DNA from: Ideonella sp.
GTDB lineage: Bacteria; Pseudomonadota; Gammaproteobacteria; Burkholderiales; Burkholderiaceae_C
Assembly (NCBI GenBank): GCA_015075165.1
Contig: JABTUY010000004.1
Span: forward strand, 1-64,000
DNA: 64,000 nucleotides
Direction of reading: 5' to 3'
Position 1 is the first letter of the stretch. Each line of letters begins with the position of its first letter. Both the position numbers and the translations under genes were made by a program. A model generated the notes under the pieces. The model was not told the origin of the DNA and ran no database searches. It worked only from the letters and a program-made list of their open reading frames with translations. Shown here one piece after another: positions 8,146-17,830 of the stretch.

Positions 8146-9558
8146 ATGAACCAAACCCCCACCGAGCACCTGCACCTCGCGCTGCGCCAGCAGCGTGCCG
8201 CGTTCGAGCGCGAGCCGATGCCGACCCTGGCGGTGCGCCGCGACCGGCTGCGCCGCGTGCACGCGATGACGCTGCGGCACGCCGATGCGCTGGCCGACGC
8301 GATCGCGGCCGACTTCGGCCATCGTGCGCGGCAGGAGACGCTGCTGGCCGAGGTGTTCACCGTGCGCGCCGGCGCGCGCCACGCCATCGCGCACGTGGGC
8401 CGCTGGATGAAGGCGCGCCGCGTGGCGACGCAGCTGCACTTCCTGCCCGGGCGCAACCGGCTGCTGCCGCAACCGCTGGGCGTGGCCGGCATCGTCGCGC
8501 CGTGGAACTACCCGTACTACCTGTCGATGGCGCCGGCGATCGCGGCGCTGGCCGCGGGCAACCGCGTGATGATCAAGCCGTCGGAGCTGACGCCGGCCAC
8601 CTCGCAGCTGCTGGCCACGATGGTGGCGGCCGATTTCGCGGCCGACGAGATGCAGGTGGTCACCGGCGACGCCGAGGTCGGCCGCGCGTTCGTCGAGCTG
8701 CCGTTCGACCACCTGTTCTTCACCGGCTCCACCGCGGTCGGCCGCCTGGTGGCGCAGGCCGCCGCGCGCAATCTGACGCCGGTGACGCTCGAGCTCGGCG
8801 GCAAGTCGCCGGCGATCGTCGACACCAGTTGCGACCTGCCGCGCACGGCCGAGCGGCTCGCGTTCGGCAAGCTGCTCAACGCGGGCCAGACCTGCGTCGC
8901 GCCCGACTACATCCTGGCGCCGAAGCCGCTGGTGGAGCCGCTGGTCGAGCAGCTGGTGGCGGCCATGCGCCGGCTCTATCCGAGGCTCACGGGCAACCCC
9001 GACTACACGGCGATCGTCAGCGCGCGCCACCACGCGCGTCTGCAGGCGCTGCTCGACGATGCGCGAGCCAAGGGCGCGCGACTGATCGCCACGCACGACG
9101 AAACGCCGGCCGATCGCCGCTTCGTGCCGCACCTGCTGACCGGCGTCGACGACACGATGGCGGTGATGCGCGACGAGATCTTCGGCCCGATCCTGCCGAT
9201 CGTCGGCTGCAACGGTGTCGACGACGCGCTGGCGCGCGTGCGCTCGCGCGAGCGGCCGCTGGCGCTGTACTGGTTCGGCCGCGACGCGCGCACGCAGCAG
9301 CGCGTGCTCGAGCAGACCTACGCCGGCGGCGTGACCGTCAACGACTGCATCTGGCACCTCGGGCAGGAGAACCAGCCGTTCGGCGGCATCGGCGCCAGCG
9401 GCCACGGCGCCTACCACGGCGTGTGGGGCTTCAACACCTTCAGCAAGCACAAGCCGGTGTTCGTGCAGAGCGCGCTCGCCGGCACCGCGCTGCTGCGGCC
9501 ACCGTACGGCCGCGTGTTCGATCGCCTGTTGAACGTGCTCGGCCGCATGAGCGGCTGA
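8146..9558 (+). CDS. Aldehyde dehydrogenase, coniferyl aldehyde dehydrogenase-like
   Basis: A 470-residue NAD(P)-dependent aldehyde dehydrogenase; the ATG at 8146 is chosen because homology starts there (the frame is open far upstream). Visible are the cofactor loop VAPWNYPYYLS, KPSELTPATS, the general base in TLELGGKSP and the nucleophile in LLNAGQTCVAPDY. The short 470-residue form and the C-terminal FNTFSKHKPVF resemble coniferyl aldehyde dehydrogenases (CalB type), which oxidise lignin-derived or long-chain aldehydes to acids. It converges on kdgK, 8 bp away, and is not obviously part of an operon. Confidence 0.9.
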   Translation: MNQTPTEHLHLALRQQRAAFEREPMPTLAVRRDRLRRVHAMTLRHADALADAIAADFGHRARQETLLAEVFTVRAGARHAIAHVGRWMKARRVATQLHFLPGRNRLLPQPLGVAGIVAPWNYPYYLSMAPAIAALAAGNRVMIKPSELTPATSQLLATMVAADFAADEMQVVTGDAEVGRAFVELPFDHLFFTGSTAVGRLVAQAAARNLTPVTLELGGKSPAIVDTSCDLPRTAERLAFGKLLNAGQTCVAPDYILAPKPLVEPLVEQLVAAMRRLYPRLTGNPDYTAIVSARHHARLQALLDDARAKGARLIATHDETPADRRFVPHLLTGVDDTMAVMRDEIFGPILPIVGCNGVDDALARVRSRERPLALYWFGRDARTQQRVLEQTYAGGVTVNDCIWHLGQENQPFGGIGASGHGAYHGVWGFNTFSKHKPVFVQSALAGTALLRPPYGRVFDRLLNVLGRMSG

Positions 9559-9566
9559 AGCCGAGC

Positions 9567-10505
9567 CTATAGCCCTGTTTCGAGCACGCGCTGCACATCG
9601 CTCCAGCGCGGCAGCGGCGTGACGGCGCCATAGCCTTGCGTGCTCAGCGCGGCGGCCACGTTGGCCGCGCGCGCGGCCGCTTCGAGCGCGTCGCCGGCCG
9701 CGAGCCGCGCGAGCAGTGCACCGGCGAAGCAATCGCCCGCGCCGGTGGCGTCGACCGGTGTCACGGCCAGCGGCGGCACGCTGCCGGCCGCGCCGCCCGC
9801 GGTCGACACCAGCGCGCCGCGCGCACCGAGCTTCAGCGCGACGTGCCGCACGCCCTGGTCGTGCGCCCAGCGCACGATGTCGGCGGGTTCGGTCAGGCCG
9901 GTCAGCGCCGCGACCTCGTCGACGCTCGGCAGGAACAGTTCGCAGCCGGCCAGCGCGCGGCGCAGCGTCGCCAGCGCCTGCGGCGCCGACCACAGCGCCG
10001 GGCGGAAGTTGAGGTCGACGCTGAGCCGCGTGCCGGCCGCGTGCGCGCGCTCGATCGCGGCGAACACGCTGTCGCGCGCGCGGTCGCTGATGGCCATCGA
10101 GATGCCCGACACGTGCAGCCAGCGTGCGCCTTCGACCAGCCCGGCGGGCAATGCGGCCGGCGTCATGCGGCTGGCGGCGCTGCCGGCGCGGCGGTAGGTG
10201 AAGCGGTGGCCCTGCGCGGTGTGGGTGACGAAGTAGATCCCGGTCGGCGCGCCGGCCACGCGCAGCACGCCGCGGCTGTCGACGCCTTCGGCGCGCCACA
10301 GCGCGAGCAGTTGATCGCCGAACACGTCGTCGCCGATCTGCGTGGCGTAGCCGGCGCGCGCACCGAGCCGCGCCGCGGCGATCGCGCAGTTCGACGTGTC
10401 GCCGCCGAAGCCGGCGAGGTAGCGGCCGTCGGGCTGCTGGTTGAACTCGACCATCGCCTCGCCGAGGGCGAGCACGTCGAGCGTCTGGTCTGAGGAGGTG
10501 CGCAC
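9567..10505 (-). CDS. kdgK: 2-dehydro-3-deoxygluconokinase-type PfkB sugar kinase
   Basis: A 312-residue ribokinase-family protein with GTG start. The N-terminal LALGEAMVEFNQ and GGDTSNCAIAAARLG form the sugar-binding region. DLNFRPALW and the C-terminal DATGAGDCFAGALLA (catalytic Asp and anion hole) are intact. These features match KDG kinases, which phosphorylate 2-keto-3-deoxygluconate to KDPG in sugar-acid catabolism. It follows the PLP amino-acid deaminase gene by 25 bp on the same strand, with a degraded MFS transporter upstream. The set looks like a catabolic operon that lost its transporter. Confidence 0.85.
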   Translation of the reverse strand: MRTSSDQTLDVLALGEAMVEFNQQPDGRYLAGFGGDTSNCAIAAARLGARAGYATQIGDDVFGDQLLALWRAEGVDSRGVLRVAGAPTGIYFVTHTAQGHRFTYRRAGSAASRMTPAALPAGLVEGARWLHVSGISMAISDRARDSVFAAIERAHAAGTRLSVDLNFRPALWSAPQALATLRRALAGCELFLPSVDEVAALTGLTEPADIVRWAHDQGVRHVALKLGARGALVSTAGGAAGSVPPLAVTPVDATGAGDCFAGALLARLAAGDALEAAARAANVAAALSTQGYGAVTPLPRWSDVQRVLETGL

Positions 10506-10530
10506 GGCGTGAGGCTGGGGTCAACGGGCC

Positions 10531-11814
10531 CTAGAAATGCAGGCTCACCGCATCGACGATGCGGTAGTCGTTCTCGACCACCGGCATCCAGTGCCATTTG
10601 TCGAAGGTGGTGCACGGGTGCGAGATGCCGAGACCGACGCGCTCGCCCACCACCGGTGCGGCGGCCGCGTCGGCGGCGTCGCAGCGCAGGTAGGCGTGCT
10701 GGTCGTTCAGCGCGGTGATCTTCCAGCTCGGCGGCACGGCGGTGGGTTGCACCGCACCGATGGGCACGCGGCCGAACGGGATCGGCATCTCGATGTCGAA
10801 CGACACGTCGCGCCGCCCGGCGCTGAGGATCGCCAGGCCCGGCTCGGGGCACGACTGCACCAGCGTCCATACCTCGAGTGCGGGGCGCAGCGTCTCGCTG
10901 CAGCCGCAGCGCTCGCTCACCGCGGCGAGCATGCGCCGGTAGTGGCCGTGGTCGTGCGTGACGTAGCAGCCCGAGCGCAGCAGGCCGCGCACCGGGCGGC
11001 CTAGCGCAGGTTTCAGCCGTCCGGCCACGAGATCGAAGATCGCCGAGCCGCCGGCCGACAGCAGCACCTCGTCGGCATCGAACAGGCCCTCGCGTTCGCA
11101 GCGCTGCGCCAGCGCCTCCACGCGGTCCATCAGCGCGTGCGCGTACGGCTCATCGTGTTCGCTGCGGCCGGTGGCGCCGAGCCCTTCGTAGCACTCGATG
11201 CCGGCCAAGTGCACGGCCGCGCTGGCATGCAGCGCGCGCGCCAGTGCCACGGCAGCGTCGTCGCCGCGGCAGCCGGTGCGGCCGTTGTCGAGCCCGAGTT
11301 CGAGCATCACCTCGAACGGCGCCGCGTTCGTGCCAGTGCCGGATTGCGCCGCGCACCAGCGCTCGATCAGCGCGAGCTGCGCCGCCGAGTCGACCAGGAA
11401 GACGATGCGCAGCCCCGCGTGTGCCGCGCCGAGCGCGCGGATCGCCGCCAGGTCGGCGCCGGCCACCACCTGGTTGGCGATCAGGATGCGGCGCGCGCCG
11501 GCGGCCACGCCGACCGCGGCCTGCGTCACGGTGGCGAAGGTGATGCCCCAGGCGCCGGCGTCGAGCTGGCGTCGAAACAGCTGCGGCGACATCGTGGTCT
11601 TGCCGTGCGGCGCCAGGTCGATGCCGCGCTCGCGCACGAAACGCTGCAGCCACGCGATGTTGTGCTCCAGCGCCTCGCGCTTGAGCACCGCCTGCGGCAG
11701 CGGCAGGCGGCCGTCGAACAGCTGCCAGCCGGCGGCAGCGAGCTGCGCGCGCGTCATCGGCGCGGCGTCGTGCGGGTAGCCCTTCAGGCCGGGCGCGAAA
11801 GGGGGCTCGTTCAC
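10531..11814 (-). CDS. PLP-dependent amino-acid deaminase (D-serine dehydratase/D-threonine aldolase-like)
   Basis: A 427-residue protein with an alanine-racemase-type N-terminal barrel: LAPHGKTTMSPQ contains the PLP-binding Lys. The C-terminal GISHPCTTFDKW carries the HxC metal site of metal-activated D-serine dehydratases and D-threonine aldolases. Family members deaminate or cleave D-hydroxy amino acids. It precedes kdgK on the same strand. The substrate is not known; the sugar kinase neighbour hints at sugar-derived amino acids, which is speculative. Confidence 0.85.
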   Translation of the reverse strand: MNEPPFAPGLKGYPHDAAPMTRAQLAAAGWQLFDGRLPLPQAVLKREALEHNIAWLQRFVRERGIDLAPHGKTTMSPQLFRRQLDAGAWGITFATVTQAAVGVAAGARRILIANQVVAGADLAAIRALGAAHAGLRIVFLVDSAAQLALIERWCAAQSGTGTNAAPFEVMLELGLDNGRTGCRGDDAAVALARALHASAAVHLAGIECYEGLGATGRSEHDEPYAHALMDRVEALAQRCEREGLFDADEVLLSAGGSAIFDLVAGRLKPALGRPVRGLLRSGCYVTHDHGHYRRMLAAVSERCGCSETLRPALEVWTLVQSCPEPGLAILSAGRRDVSFDIEMPIPFGRVPIGAVQPTAVPPSWKITALNDQHAYLRCDAADAAAAPVVGERVGLGISHPCTTFDKWHWMPVVENDYRIVDAVSLHF

Positions 11815-11923
11815 GGGTGGTCTCCGTCGCGATATCGCGCCGGCATTGTCGTCGTCTCCCTGTTTGGCTTGGCTTGGGATGTCGATTGATCGAAGCCGTC
11901 CGCTGCGGTTCCCCCAGCGCTGC

Positions 11924-12283
11924 TCAGCGTTGCGCCTGCGCGCCGTTCCCCGTCATCGTCGGCTCGTCGCCCAGCGGTGGCGCGATCTCCTCCAGCGGCT
12001 TGCGCTCGGCGTCCACCGCCCAGCGCCACGCGATGGCCGCAGCGCTGATCACCAGCGCGGCGCCGAGTGCATAGCCCATCAGCACGTTGCCGCGGCTGCC
12101 GGTGGCGATCAGCGCACCGAACAGCGCCGGCGCGGCAAAGCCGCCGACGCCGGTGCCCACGGCATAGAAGATCGAGATCGCGATCGCGCGCATCTCGAGC
12201 GGGAACACCTCGCTGACGGTGAGGTACGCCGAGCTGGCCGCCGCCGACGCGAGGCGCAAGAGCACCGAACTTCGCCATCGCAT
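11924..12283 (-). pseudogene. MFS transporter remnant (C-terminal quarter)
   Basis: The frame encodes about 110 residues matching the end of a 12-TM major facilitator: SSAYLTVSEVFPLEMRAIAIS, then two hydrophobic segments and a polar tail. The first 300 or so residues are missing. The first few codons (MRWRSSVLLR) look unrelated, and the sequence above about 12265 changes character. It would have been the first gene of a transporter-deaminase-kdgK operon. The break lies next to another pseudogene (ATPase), suggesting a deletion between them. Confidence 0.75.
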
Positions 12284-12349
12284 CTGCCCTGAGACGAGTG
12301 CACTCGACTGATCAACCTATCCCCTTGCAGACTCGATAGATGCTGCGCC

Positions 12350-13629
12350 CTATTTCGCCTTCTCGGGCCGTCGTTCCCACAGCTCTCGGATCGACAACGC
12401 GACGAGCCGCTCGCCGAAGCGCACGTCGCTCGCCTCGCCGTCGTACAGCACGGCGCCGCCGGCGAAGCGGCTGCCGGCCGCCTGCTGCAGGCGGCGCAGG
12501 CCGCGGAAGTCGGCGGCTGTCACGGTAGCTGACGCCTTGACTTCCACGCCGCCACTTGCCTGGCCCCGCGCTCGATCACGATGTCGACCTCGGCGCCATC
12601 TTTGTCGCGGAAGTGGAGGAAGCGCATCGCGTCACCCTGCGCATCGGCCTGGCGCCGAAGCTCCTGGTACACGAACGTCTCGAGCAGCGAGCCCAGCGTG
12701 GCGCGGTCGGCGAGCAGCGCCGCCGCGTCGACACCCAGCAACGCGCATGCGAGCCCGGTGTCACCCAGGTGGAGTTTGGGCGTCTTGATCAGTCGGTTCA
12801 GCTGGTTGGTGTGCCACGGTGGCAACCGCTCGAGCAGGAACACGCGTTCGAGCAGCGTCACGTAGTCGGCGATCGTCGGCCGGCTGAGCTGGAATGGCGC
12901 GGCCAGGTCGCTCGAGTTGTAGAGCCGAGCCGTCTGCGCCGCCCCCGCGGCCAGCAGCCGCGGCAGCACATCGAGCGACGCGATGCGAGCGAGGTCGCGT
13001 ACGTCTCGCTGCACCAGTGCCTCGACGTAGTCGCGATACCAGGCGGCGCGGCGCCGGCCTGGCGGCCGCGCCAGTGCAGCGGGGTAGCCGCCCGCGACGA
13101 TGCGCTCGGCGAGGTCGCCGGCCAGGCGCTGCACCCGCCGCAGCGTGAACCGGCCGGCAAACAGGTCGTCGAGAAAGCCGACGCTGGGGCCCGTGGGCAG
13201 GGCCGTTAGTTCGCATTGCGCCAGCGGATGCAGCCGCAGCAGCGACATGCGACCGGCCAGCGAGTCGGCGAGTTGCGGCAGCAGCAGGACGTTGGCCGAG
13301 CCGGTGAGAACGAAGCGGCCTGGCGTGCGCTCGCGATCGACCGTCGCCTTCAGCGCTGAGAACAGCGCCGGCACGCGCTGGACCTCGTCGAGCACCGCGC
13401 GCGGCGGCAGATCGTCGACGAAACCGGCCGGGTCGGCCAGCGCCGCGCCGCGGAGCACGTCATCGTCGAAGCTGAACTAGGCGTGACCCATGCGCTGGCC
13501 GACTGCCTGCGCCAGCGTGGTCTTGCCGCACTGCCGGGGCCCGTGGATCAGAACCACCGGTGAGTCGGCCAGCGCCTCGCGCAACGGCGGTGCAGCCAAT
13601 CGGGGCAGGAGTACGGCACGGTGAGGCAT
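12350..13629 (-). pseudogene. AAA_14/DUF4143 ATPase, nonsense plus frameshift
   Basis: From the ATG at 13629 the protein begins MPHRAVLLPRLAAPPL with Walker A HGPRQCGKTTLAQ. It stops at TAG (13477-13479) in ...QRMGHA, then resumes in the same frame as FSFDDD. AVLDEVQRVPALF (Walker B), TGSANVLLLPQL and the C-terminal DUF4143 region (KLHLGDTGLAC, VDIVIERG) follow. At about 12540 the frame shifts by one base: the true continuation EVKASATVTAADFRGLRRLQ lies in another frame to 12350. With two independent lesions it is a pseudogene. Intact relatives are about 400-residue DNA-associated ATPases of unclear role. Confidence 0.82.
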
Positions 13630-13993
13630 CGGCTGATAGAAAGGTTTGTATGCGGCTGATTGTAATTTTCTGAAGCGGCCCATTGAAGGCGAGGGCTCGC
13701 CTGATCAAAGACTCACGCGCCGGCTGATCGAAGCGGACGCCGATGCGGCCGCTCGACGTACACGGGTGCCCCGAGGGACGGCGCGGACCGAGGCGCGGGT
13801 CGTGAGCCCCGCACTCGACGAGACGGCCCACAGCAACAGCGGCACCGTTCGCGTCGAGCCGGGCGGGGATGTCGCAACGGGTCTGCACCCGGCGCACTAT
13901 CGCGGCTGCGCGCCGGGCCTGGCAACCGGGCATGTCCCCGATCGCGTCGGCCTGCACGCCTGCCGCGATGCACGACACCGCCGTGCGCGCCCC
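13630..13993. other. Intergenic region without a recognisable gene
   Basis: A stretch of 364 bp lies between the ATPase pseudogene start and the haloperoxidase stop. The part next to the ATPase is AT-richer than its surroundings (around 13645-13672) and probably held its promoter. The rest is open on several frames but none shows a domain or ribosome site that I recognise. Confidence 0.4.
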
Positions 13994-15316
13994 TCAATCG
14001 TCGACGTCGAACCGACCCTTGTCGCAGGCAAGGCCGAAGCGCCCGCACACGGCGTCCTGCGCGATCCTCGCGGTCCAGCGGGCGGAGCGCTCCATCGTCG
14101 TGCGCCAGTGCAGCCCGCCCCACACGCGCGCGTCGGCATTGGCGTCGTTGATGTCGTCGAGCGAGTCGAAGTGCGCGCTCGTCGCCGCGGGCCAGCCCGC
14201 AACCTGGGCGCCCGAACTCGTCAGCGTGACGGCAAAGTCGCCGAACAGCAGCCGCAGCGCGCGCGTCGCCGAGCCCGAGTAGCAGCCGTGGCCGGCCGGG
14301 TACTCCGGGTGGTTGGCGCGCACGGTCGGCGTCCACGCCGCGTCCGCTTGCGTGCGGGGATCGTTGTCCTCGCCGGCGCGCTGGATCGCCTGCCAGGGCC
14401 GCCAGAACAGGTGCGCGTACTTCGCGTCGAAGCAGGCCAGCATCGCGTCGCCGGTGGCCACCGAGAAAACGGCGAGCGCGCGGGCGGCTTCGAGCTCGTC
14501 GAGCCCGCGCGCGATGACGATGTTGCGTGCGTTGCGCGCCCACAGTGTGAAGCCGCTCTCGGTCCAGAACTGCACGACATCGGTCATCGCCGGCGTGCGG
14601 GTCGCGCTGGCCAGCGCGCCGAGGGTCTTGGTCTCGTCGAAGTCCCGCGCGTAGCGGCCGCTGCCCAGGCGCGGCGGCGGCTTGATGCGCCGGGCGCCGG
14701 GCGTCGAGGCCGTCAGCGGCAGCGTGAATGCCATCGCGTAATCGTTGGCGCCGGCGGTGGTCGACGGGTTGGCCGCCGCCGCGGCCTGCCAGACGCCGAC
14801 CGTCGCGGCCGGGTTGGCATAGGTGGCGGTGTTGTAGAAGTTGTCGTTCGCGCGCGCGGCCAGTACCGCCTTCGCGGCCGCCTCGCCGACGGCGATGCCG
14901 TCGACCTTGGCCTTGCCGTCGGCGATGGCGGCAAGGGTCGTCTCGTAGGCGTTGCGGAAGCGGGCGCGGGCTGCATCGTTCTTGTTCACCCGCTCATCGC
15001 CGACGCGGAACGCGGCGGTGGCGACCGCGGCGTTCAGGTCGGCCCCGAGCGGTGCCACGAGGCCGGGGTAGAACGGTGCCGGCACGCGCTGGCCCTGCGC
15101 GCCACGCACCGCGACGGTCGCGTCGTAGACGGCGATCTGGATCAGCGCCATCGTGTACGCCTGGGCCGCGTTGCCGCGGCCGGTGAACCCGGCGACCAGC
15201 GTCTGCGCGTGGGCGTGCCACTGGGTCACGGCACCTTGTTGCGCCGGCACTGCCGCCGGCAGGAGCAGCAGCGCCGCTGACAGCGCGGCGACCGTGCGCA
15301 TCATCGATCTCTTCAT
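13994..15316 (-). CDS. Secreted vanadium-dependent haloperoxidase/PAP2-like protein
   Basis: A 440-residue protein with a signal peptide (MKRSMMRTVAALSAALLLLPAAVPAQ), so periplasmic or exported. The vanadate/phosphate pocket is recognisable: K-x6-RP in AKYAHLFWRP, EYPAGHGCYSGSA (core Gly-His), and R-x5-H in ARVWGGLHW. The Ser of the classical PSGH is Ala here, a variant I believe is common in bacterial members. Such proteins are haloperoxidases or acid phosphatases, and activity cannot be told from sequence. It is divergent from a CadC-like regulator with 143 bp between, which may control it. Confidence 0.85.
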   Translation of the reverse strand: MKRSMMRTVAALSAALLLLPAAVPAQQGAVTQWHAHAQTLVAGFTGRGNAAQAYTMALIQIAVYDATVAVRGAQGQRVPAPFYPGLVAPLGADLNAAVATAAFRVGDERVNKNDAARARFRNAYETTLAAIADGKAKVDGIAVGEAAAKAVLAARANDNFYNTATYANPAATVGVWQAAAAANPSTTAGANDYAMAFTLPLTASTPGARRIKPPPRLGSGRYARDFDETKTLGALASATRTPAMTDVVQFWTESGFTLWARNARNIVIARGLDELEAARALAVFSVATGDAMLACFDAKYAHLFWRPWQAIQRAGEDNDPRTQADAAWTPTVRANHPEYPAGHGCYSGSATRALRLLFGDFAVTLTSSGAQVAGWPAATSAHFDSLDDINDANADARVWGGLHWRTTMERSARWTARIAQDAVCGRFGLACDKGRFDVDD

Positions 15317-15459
15317 GGGATTGCTCCGTCTCGGTCGGGTTGGTGAGAATCCCCGTCGTCAAGGCGCCGGGGCTGACTGAAGGCCGAGAGGTTGGCGCCG
15401 CGTCACGGCAAAGTCCCGATGAACCGGTGAACTTGCGCTGAAGGATCGGTGGCCACGAG

Positions 15460-17169
15460 ATGAACGTGCGGGATCGATCGGGCGATGCCTTCGCGGCCGT
15501 GCTGCAGGTCGGCCCCTGGCTGGTTGTGCAGGCGCTCAACCAGATCAGCCGCGCGGGCGAAGTGGTGCGCCTGGAGCCGAAGGCCGTCGAGCTGCTGGTT
15601 TACCTGGCGCAGCGCGGCGGCGAGGTCGTCAGCCGCGACGAGCTGCTGGCGGCGCTGTGGCCGGGCGTGGTCGTCGGCGACAACGCGCTGACGCAGGTGG
15701 TGGCCAAGCTGCGCAAGGCGCTGGGCGACAGCGTGCGGCAGCCGCGCTACATCGAGGCGATCTCCAAGCGCGGCTATCGGCTGATCGCCCCCGTCGAGCG
15801 GCTCGAGCGCGCGGGACTGCCGGCGGCGGCGCAGGCCGTGCGCGTCAGTGAGCCGCCGCGCGACCCGCCGCGCCGGCGGCACGTCGCCGCTGCGCTGGCC
15901 GCCGTGGTGGCGCTGATCGCTGCGGGCGCGGTCTGGCACTTCGCGCGAACGGGCGACGACGACCTGGCTTCGGATGTGGCACAACGGGCTTCGTCATCGG
16001 CGGCCGATCGGCTGCCGATGGTGATCGTGCAGCCGATCGAGGCCATCGGCGACGACGCCGGCAAGCTGATCGCACGTGGCCTGACCTCCGACCTGATCAC
16101 CGATCTGTCGAAGTCGCCGGGCCTGTGGGTCGTCAGCGGCGCGGAGCCGCGCGCCGCCGTGGCGCACGAGCGCGAGCCGGCGGCGCGGCCGGCGGGGCGC
16201 TATGCGTTGGCCGGCACGGTGCAATCCGACGGCAAGACGCTGCGGCTCGACGTGCGCCTGTCGGACGCCGACGCGGGGCGGCCCCTGTGGGCGCACCGCT
16301 ACGAGCGCGGTCTGGGCGACCTGTTCGCCGTGCAGGACGAGCTGGCGCGCAGCATTCTCGAGCAACTGCCGGTGCGGGTCGGCCTCGCGCAGGCGGCCGG
16401 TTCGGCGCAGCGCTACACGCGCAACGTCGAGGCGTACCAGCAGTTCCTGCGCGCCCAGGCCGAGGTGCAGGCGCGGCAGCGCAGCCGCAACGAGCTCGCG
16501 CGCCAGCTGTACTGGAACGCGATCGAGCTCGATCCGGCGTTCGCGCGTGCCTATGCCGGGCTGGCAATGACCCATGCGCTCGCCTATCAGATGGGGTGGG
16601 AGGGCGAGGGTGCGCTCGACAAGGCCTTGCAGTTCGCCGGCACGGCGCAGGAGATGCGCCCCGACATGCCCGAGGCGCACTGGGCGCTCGGCTTCGTCGA
16701 GACGCAGCGGCGGCGCCATGCGGTGGCGAGCGCGCATCTGCGGCGCGCGCTGCGCCTGAACCCCTCGTACGCCGATGCCTACGCGCTGCTGGGGGGCATC
16801 AAGACCTACGGCGGCCAGCCGGCCGAGAGCGTGGCGCTGCTGCGCACCGCGCTGCGCCTGAACCCCGACGCCGGGTCGTTGTACTTCTTGCTGCTCGGGC
16901 GCGCGCTGTACTTCGTCGGCGAGTACCAGCAGGCGCGTGTCAACCTCGAGCAGACGCTGGCGCGCAATGCCGGCAGCCTCGAGGCGCGGCTGTACCTGGC
17001 GGCCGTGCTGGGCGAACTCGGCGATCGCGAAGGTGCCGTCTGGCAGGCCGACGAGATCCGCGCCGCGCAGCCCGGCTTCAGCGTGCGGCAGTGGCTCGCG
17101 ACCTATCCGATGACCGACCGGCGCCAAGGCGAGCGCCTGGCGCAGGCGCTGCAACCACTCGGTTTGTAG
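15460..17169 (+). CDS. CadC-like transmembrane transcriptional regulator with TPR sensor
   Basis: 569 residues. The N-terminal winged helix of the OmpR/PhoB type (about 30-110; DELLAALWPGVVVGDNALTQ, KRGYRLIAPV) is followed by a proline/arginine linker, one membrane helix (about 141-163) and a periplasmic part with an adenylate-cyclase-associated-type domain (IEAIGDDAGKLIARGLTSDL) and tetratricopeptide repeats (about 350-550). ToxR/CadC-type proteins bind DNA while anchored in the membrane and respond to periplasmic signals without a kinase. Divergence from the exported haloperoxidase-like gene suggests that gene as target. Confidence 0.88.
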   Translation: MNVRDRSGDAFAAVLQVGPWLVVQALNQISRAGEVVRLEPKAVELLVYLAQRGGEVVSRDELLAALWPGVVVGDNALTQVVAKLRKALGDSVRQPRYIEAISKRGYRLIAPVERLERAGLPAAAQAVRVSEPPRDPPRRRHVAAALAAVVALIAAGAVWHFARTGDDDLASDVAQRASSSAADRLPMVIVQPIEAIGDDAGKLIARGLTSDLITDLSKSPGLWVVSGAEPRAAVAHEREPAARPAGRYALAGTVQSDGKTLRLDVRLSDADAGRPLWAHRYERGLGDLFAVQDELARSILEQLPVRVGLAQAAGSAQRYTRNVEAYQQFLRAQAEVQARQRSRNELARQLYWNAIELDPAFARAYAGLAMTHALAYQMGWEGEGALDKALQFAGTAQEMRPDMPEAHWALGFVETQRRRHAVASAHLRRALRLNPSYADAYALLGGIKTYGGQPAESVALLRTALRLNPDAGSLYFLLLGRALYFVGEYQQARVNLEQTLARNAGSLEARLYLAAVLGELGDREGAVWQADEIRAAQPGFSVRQWLATYPMTDRRQGERLAQALQPLGL

Positions 17170-17208
17170 GCGACGCGCGGCACACGCACCGGCCGCGCCG
17201 AGGCGGCG

Positions 17209-17793
17209 CTACTTGGCGCGCGGCACGCGCCCCATCAGGTAGAACTCGTCGTTGGGCCGCATGCTGATCACGTTGGCCATGCGGTTCGACAGGCCGAAGA
17301 ACGCGGTGATGCCGGCGATGTCCCAGATGTCTTCGTCGTCGAAGCCGTGCGTGCGCAGCAGCGCGAAATCGACCTCGCCGATCTCGTGCGATGCGCGCGA
17401 GACCTTCAGCGCGAAATCGAGCATCGCCTTCTGCCGCGGCGTGATGTCGGCCTTGCGGTGGTTCACCGCCAGCTGGTCGGCCAGCAGCGGCTTCTTCTCG
17501 TACACGCGCAGGATCGCGCCGTGCGCCACCACGCAATACAGGCACTGGTTGGCGCCCGAGGTGGTCACGATGATCATCTCGCGCTCGCCCTTGCTGAGGT
17601 TGCCGCCTTCCCTGAGCAGCAGCGCATCGTGGTAGGCGAGGAAGGCGCGCAGCTCGTCGGGCCGGTGCGCCAGCGCGAGGAACACGTTGGGCACGAAACC
17701 GGCTTTCTCCTGCACCTGCTCGATGCGCTCGCGCAGGTCGGCGGGCAGGTCTTTCAGTTCGGGTACCGGGTAGCGGCTGATCGATTCGGCCAT
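17209..17793 (-). CDS. AhpD-like/carboxymuconolactone decarboxylase-family protein
   Basis: A 194-residue alkylhydroperoxidase-like protein. The ATG at 17793 is preferred over an upstream frame extension. NQCLYCVVAHG holds the CxxC plus His redox site of the peroxidase-related branch. VPNVFLALAHRPDELRAFLAYH and the downstream RQKAMLDFALKVSRASHEIG are typical helices. Members reduce hydroperoxides with a thiol partner or are of unknown role. It starts 37 bp after msbA ends on the same strand and may be co-transcribed, though no functional link is evident. Confidence 0.88.
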   Translation of the reverse strand: MAESISRYPVPELKDLPADLRERIEQVQEKAGFVPNVFLALAHRPDELRAFLAYHDALLLREGGNLSKGEREMIIVTTSGANQCLYCVVAHGAILRVYEKKPLLADQLAVNHRKADITPRQKAMLDFALKVSRASHEIGEVDFALLRTHGFDDEDIWDIAGITAFFGLSNRMANVISMRPNDEFYLMGRVPRAK

Positions 17794-17830
17794 GACAGAC
17801 TCCTCGCGCGCGCCCGCGGGCGCGCGCTGC

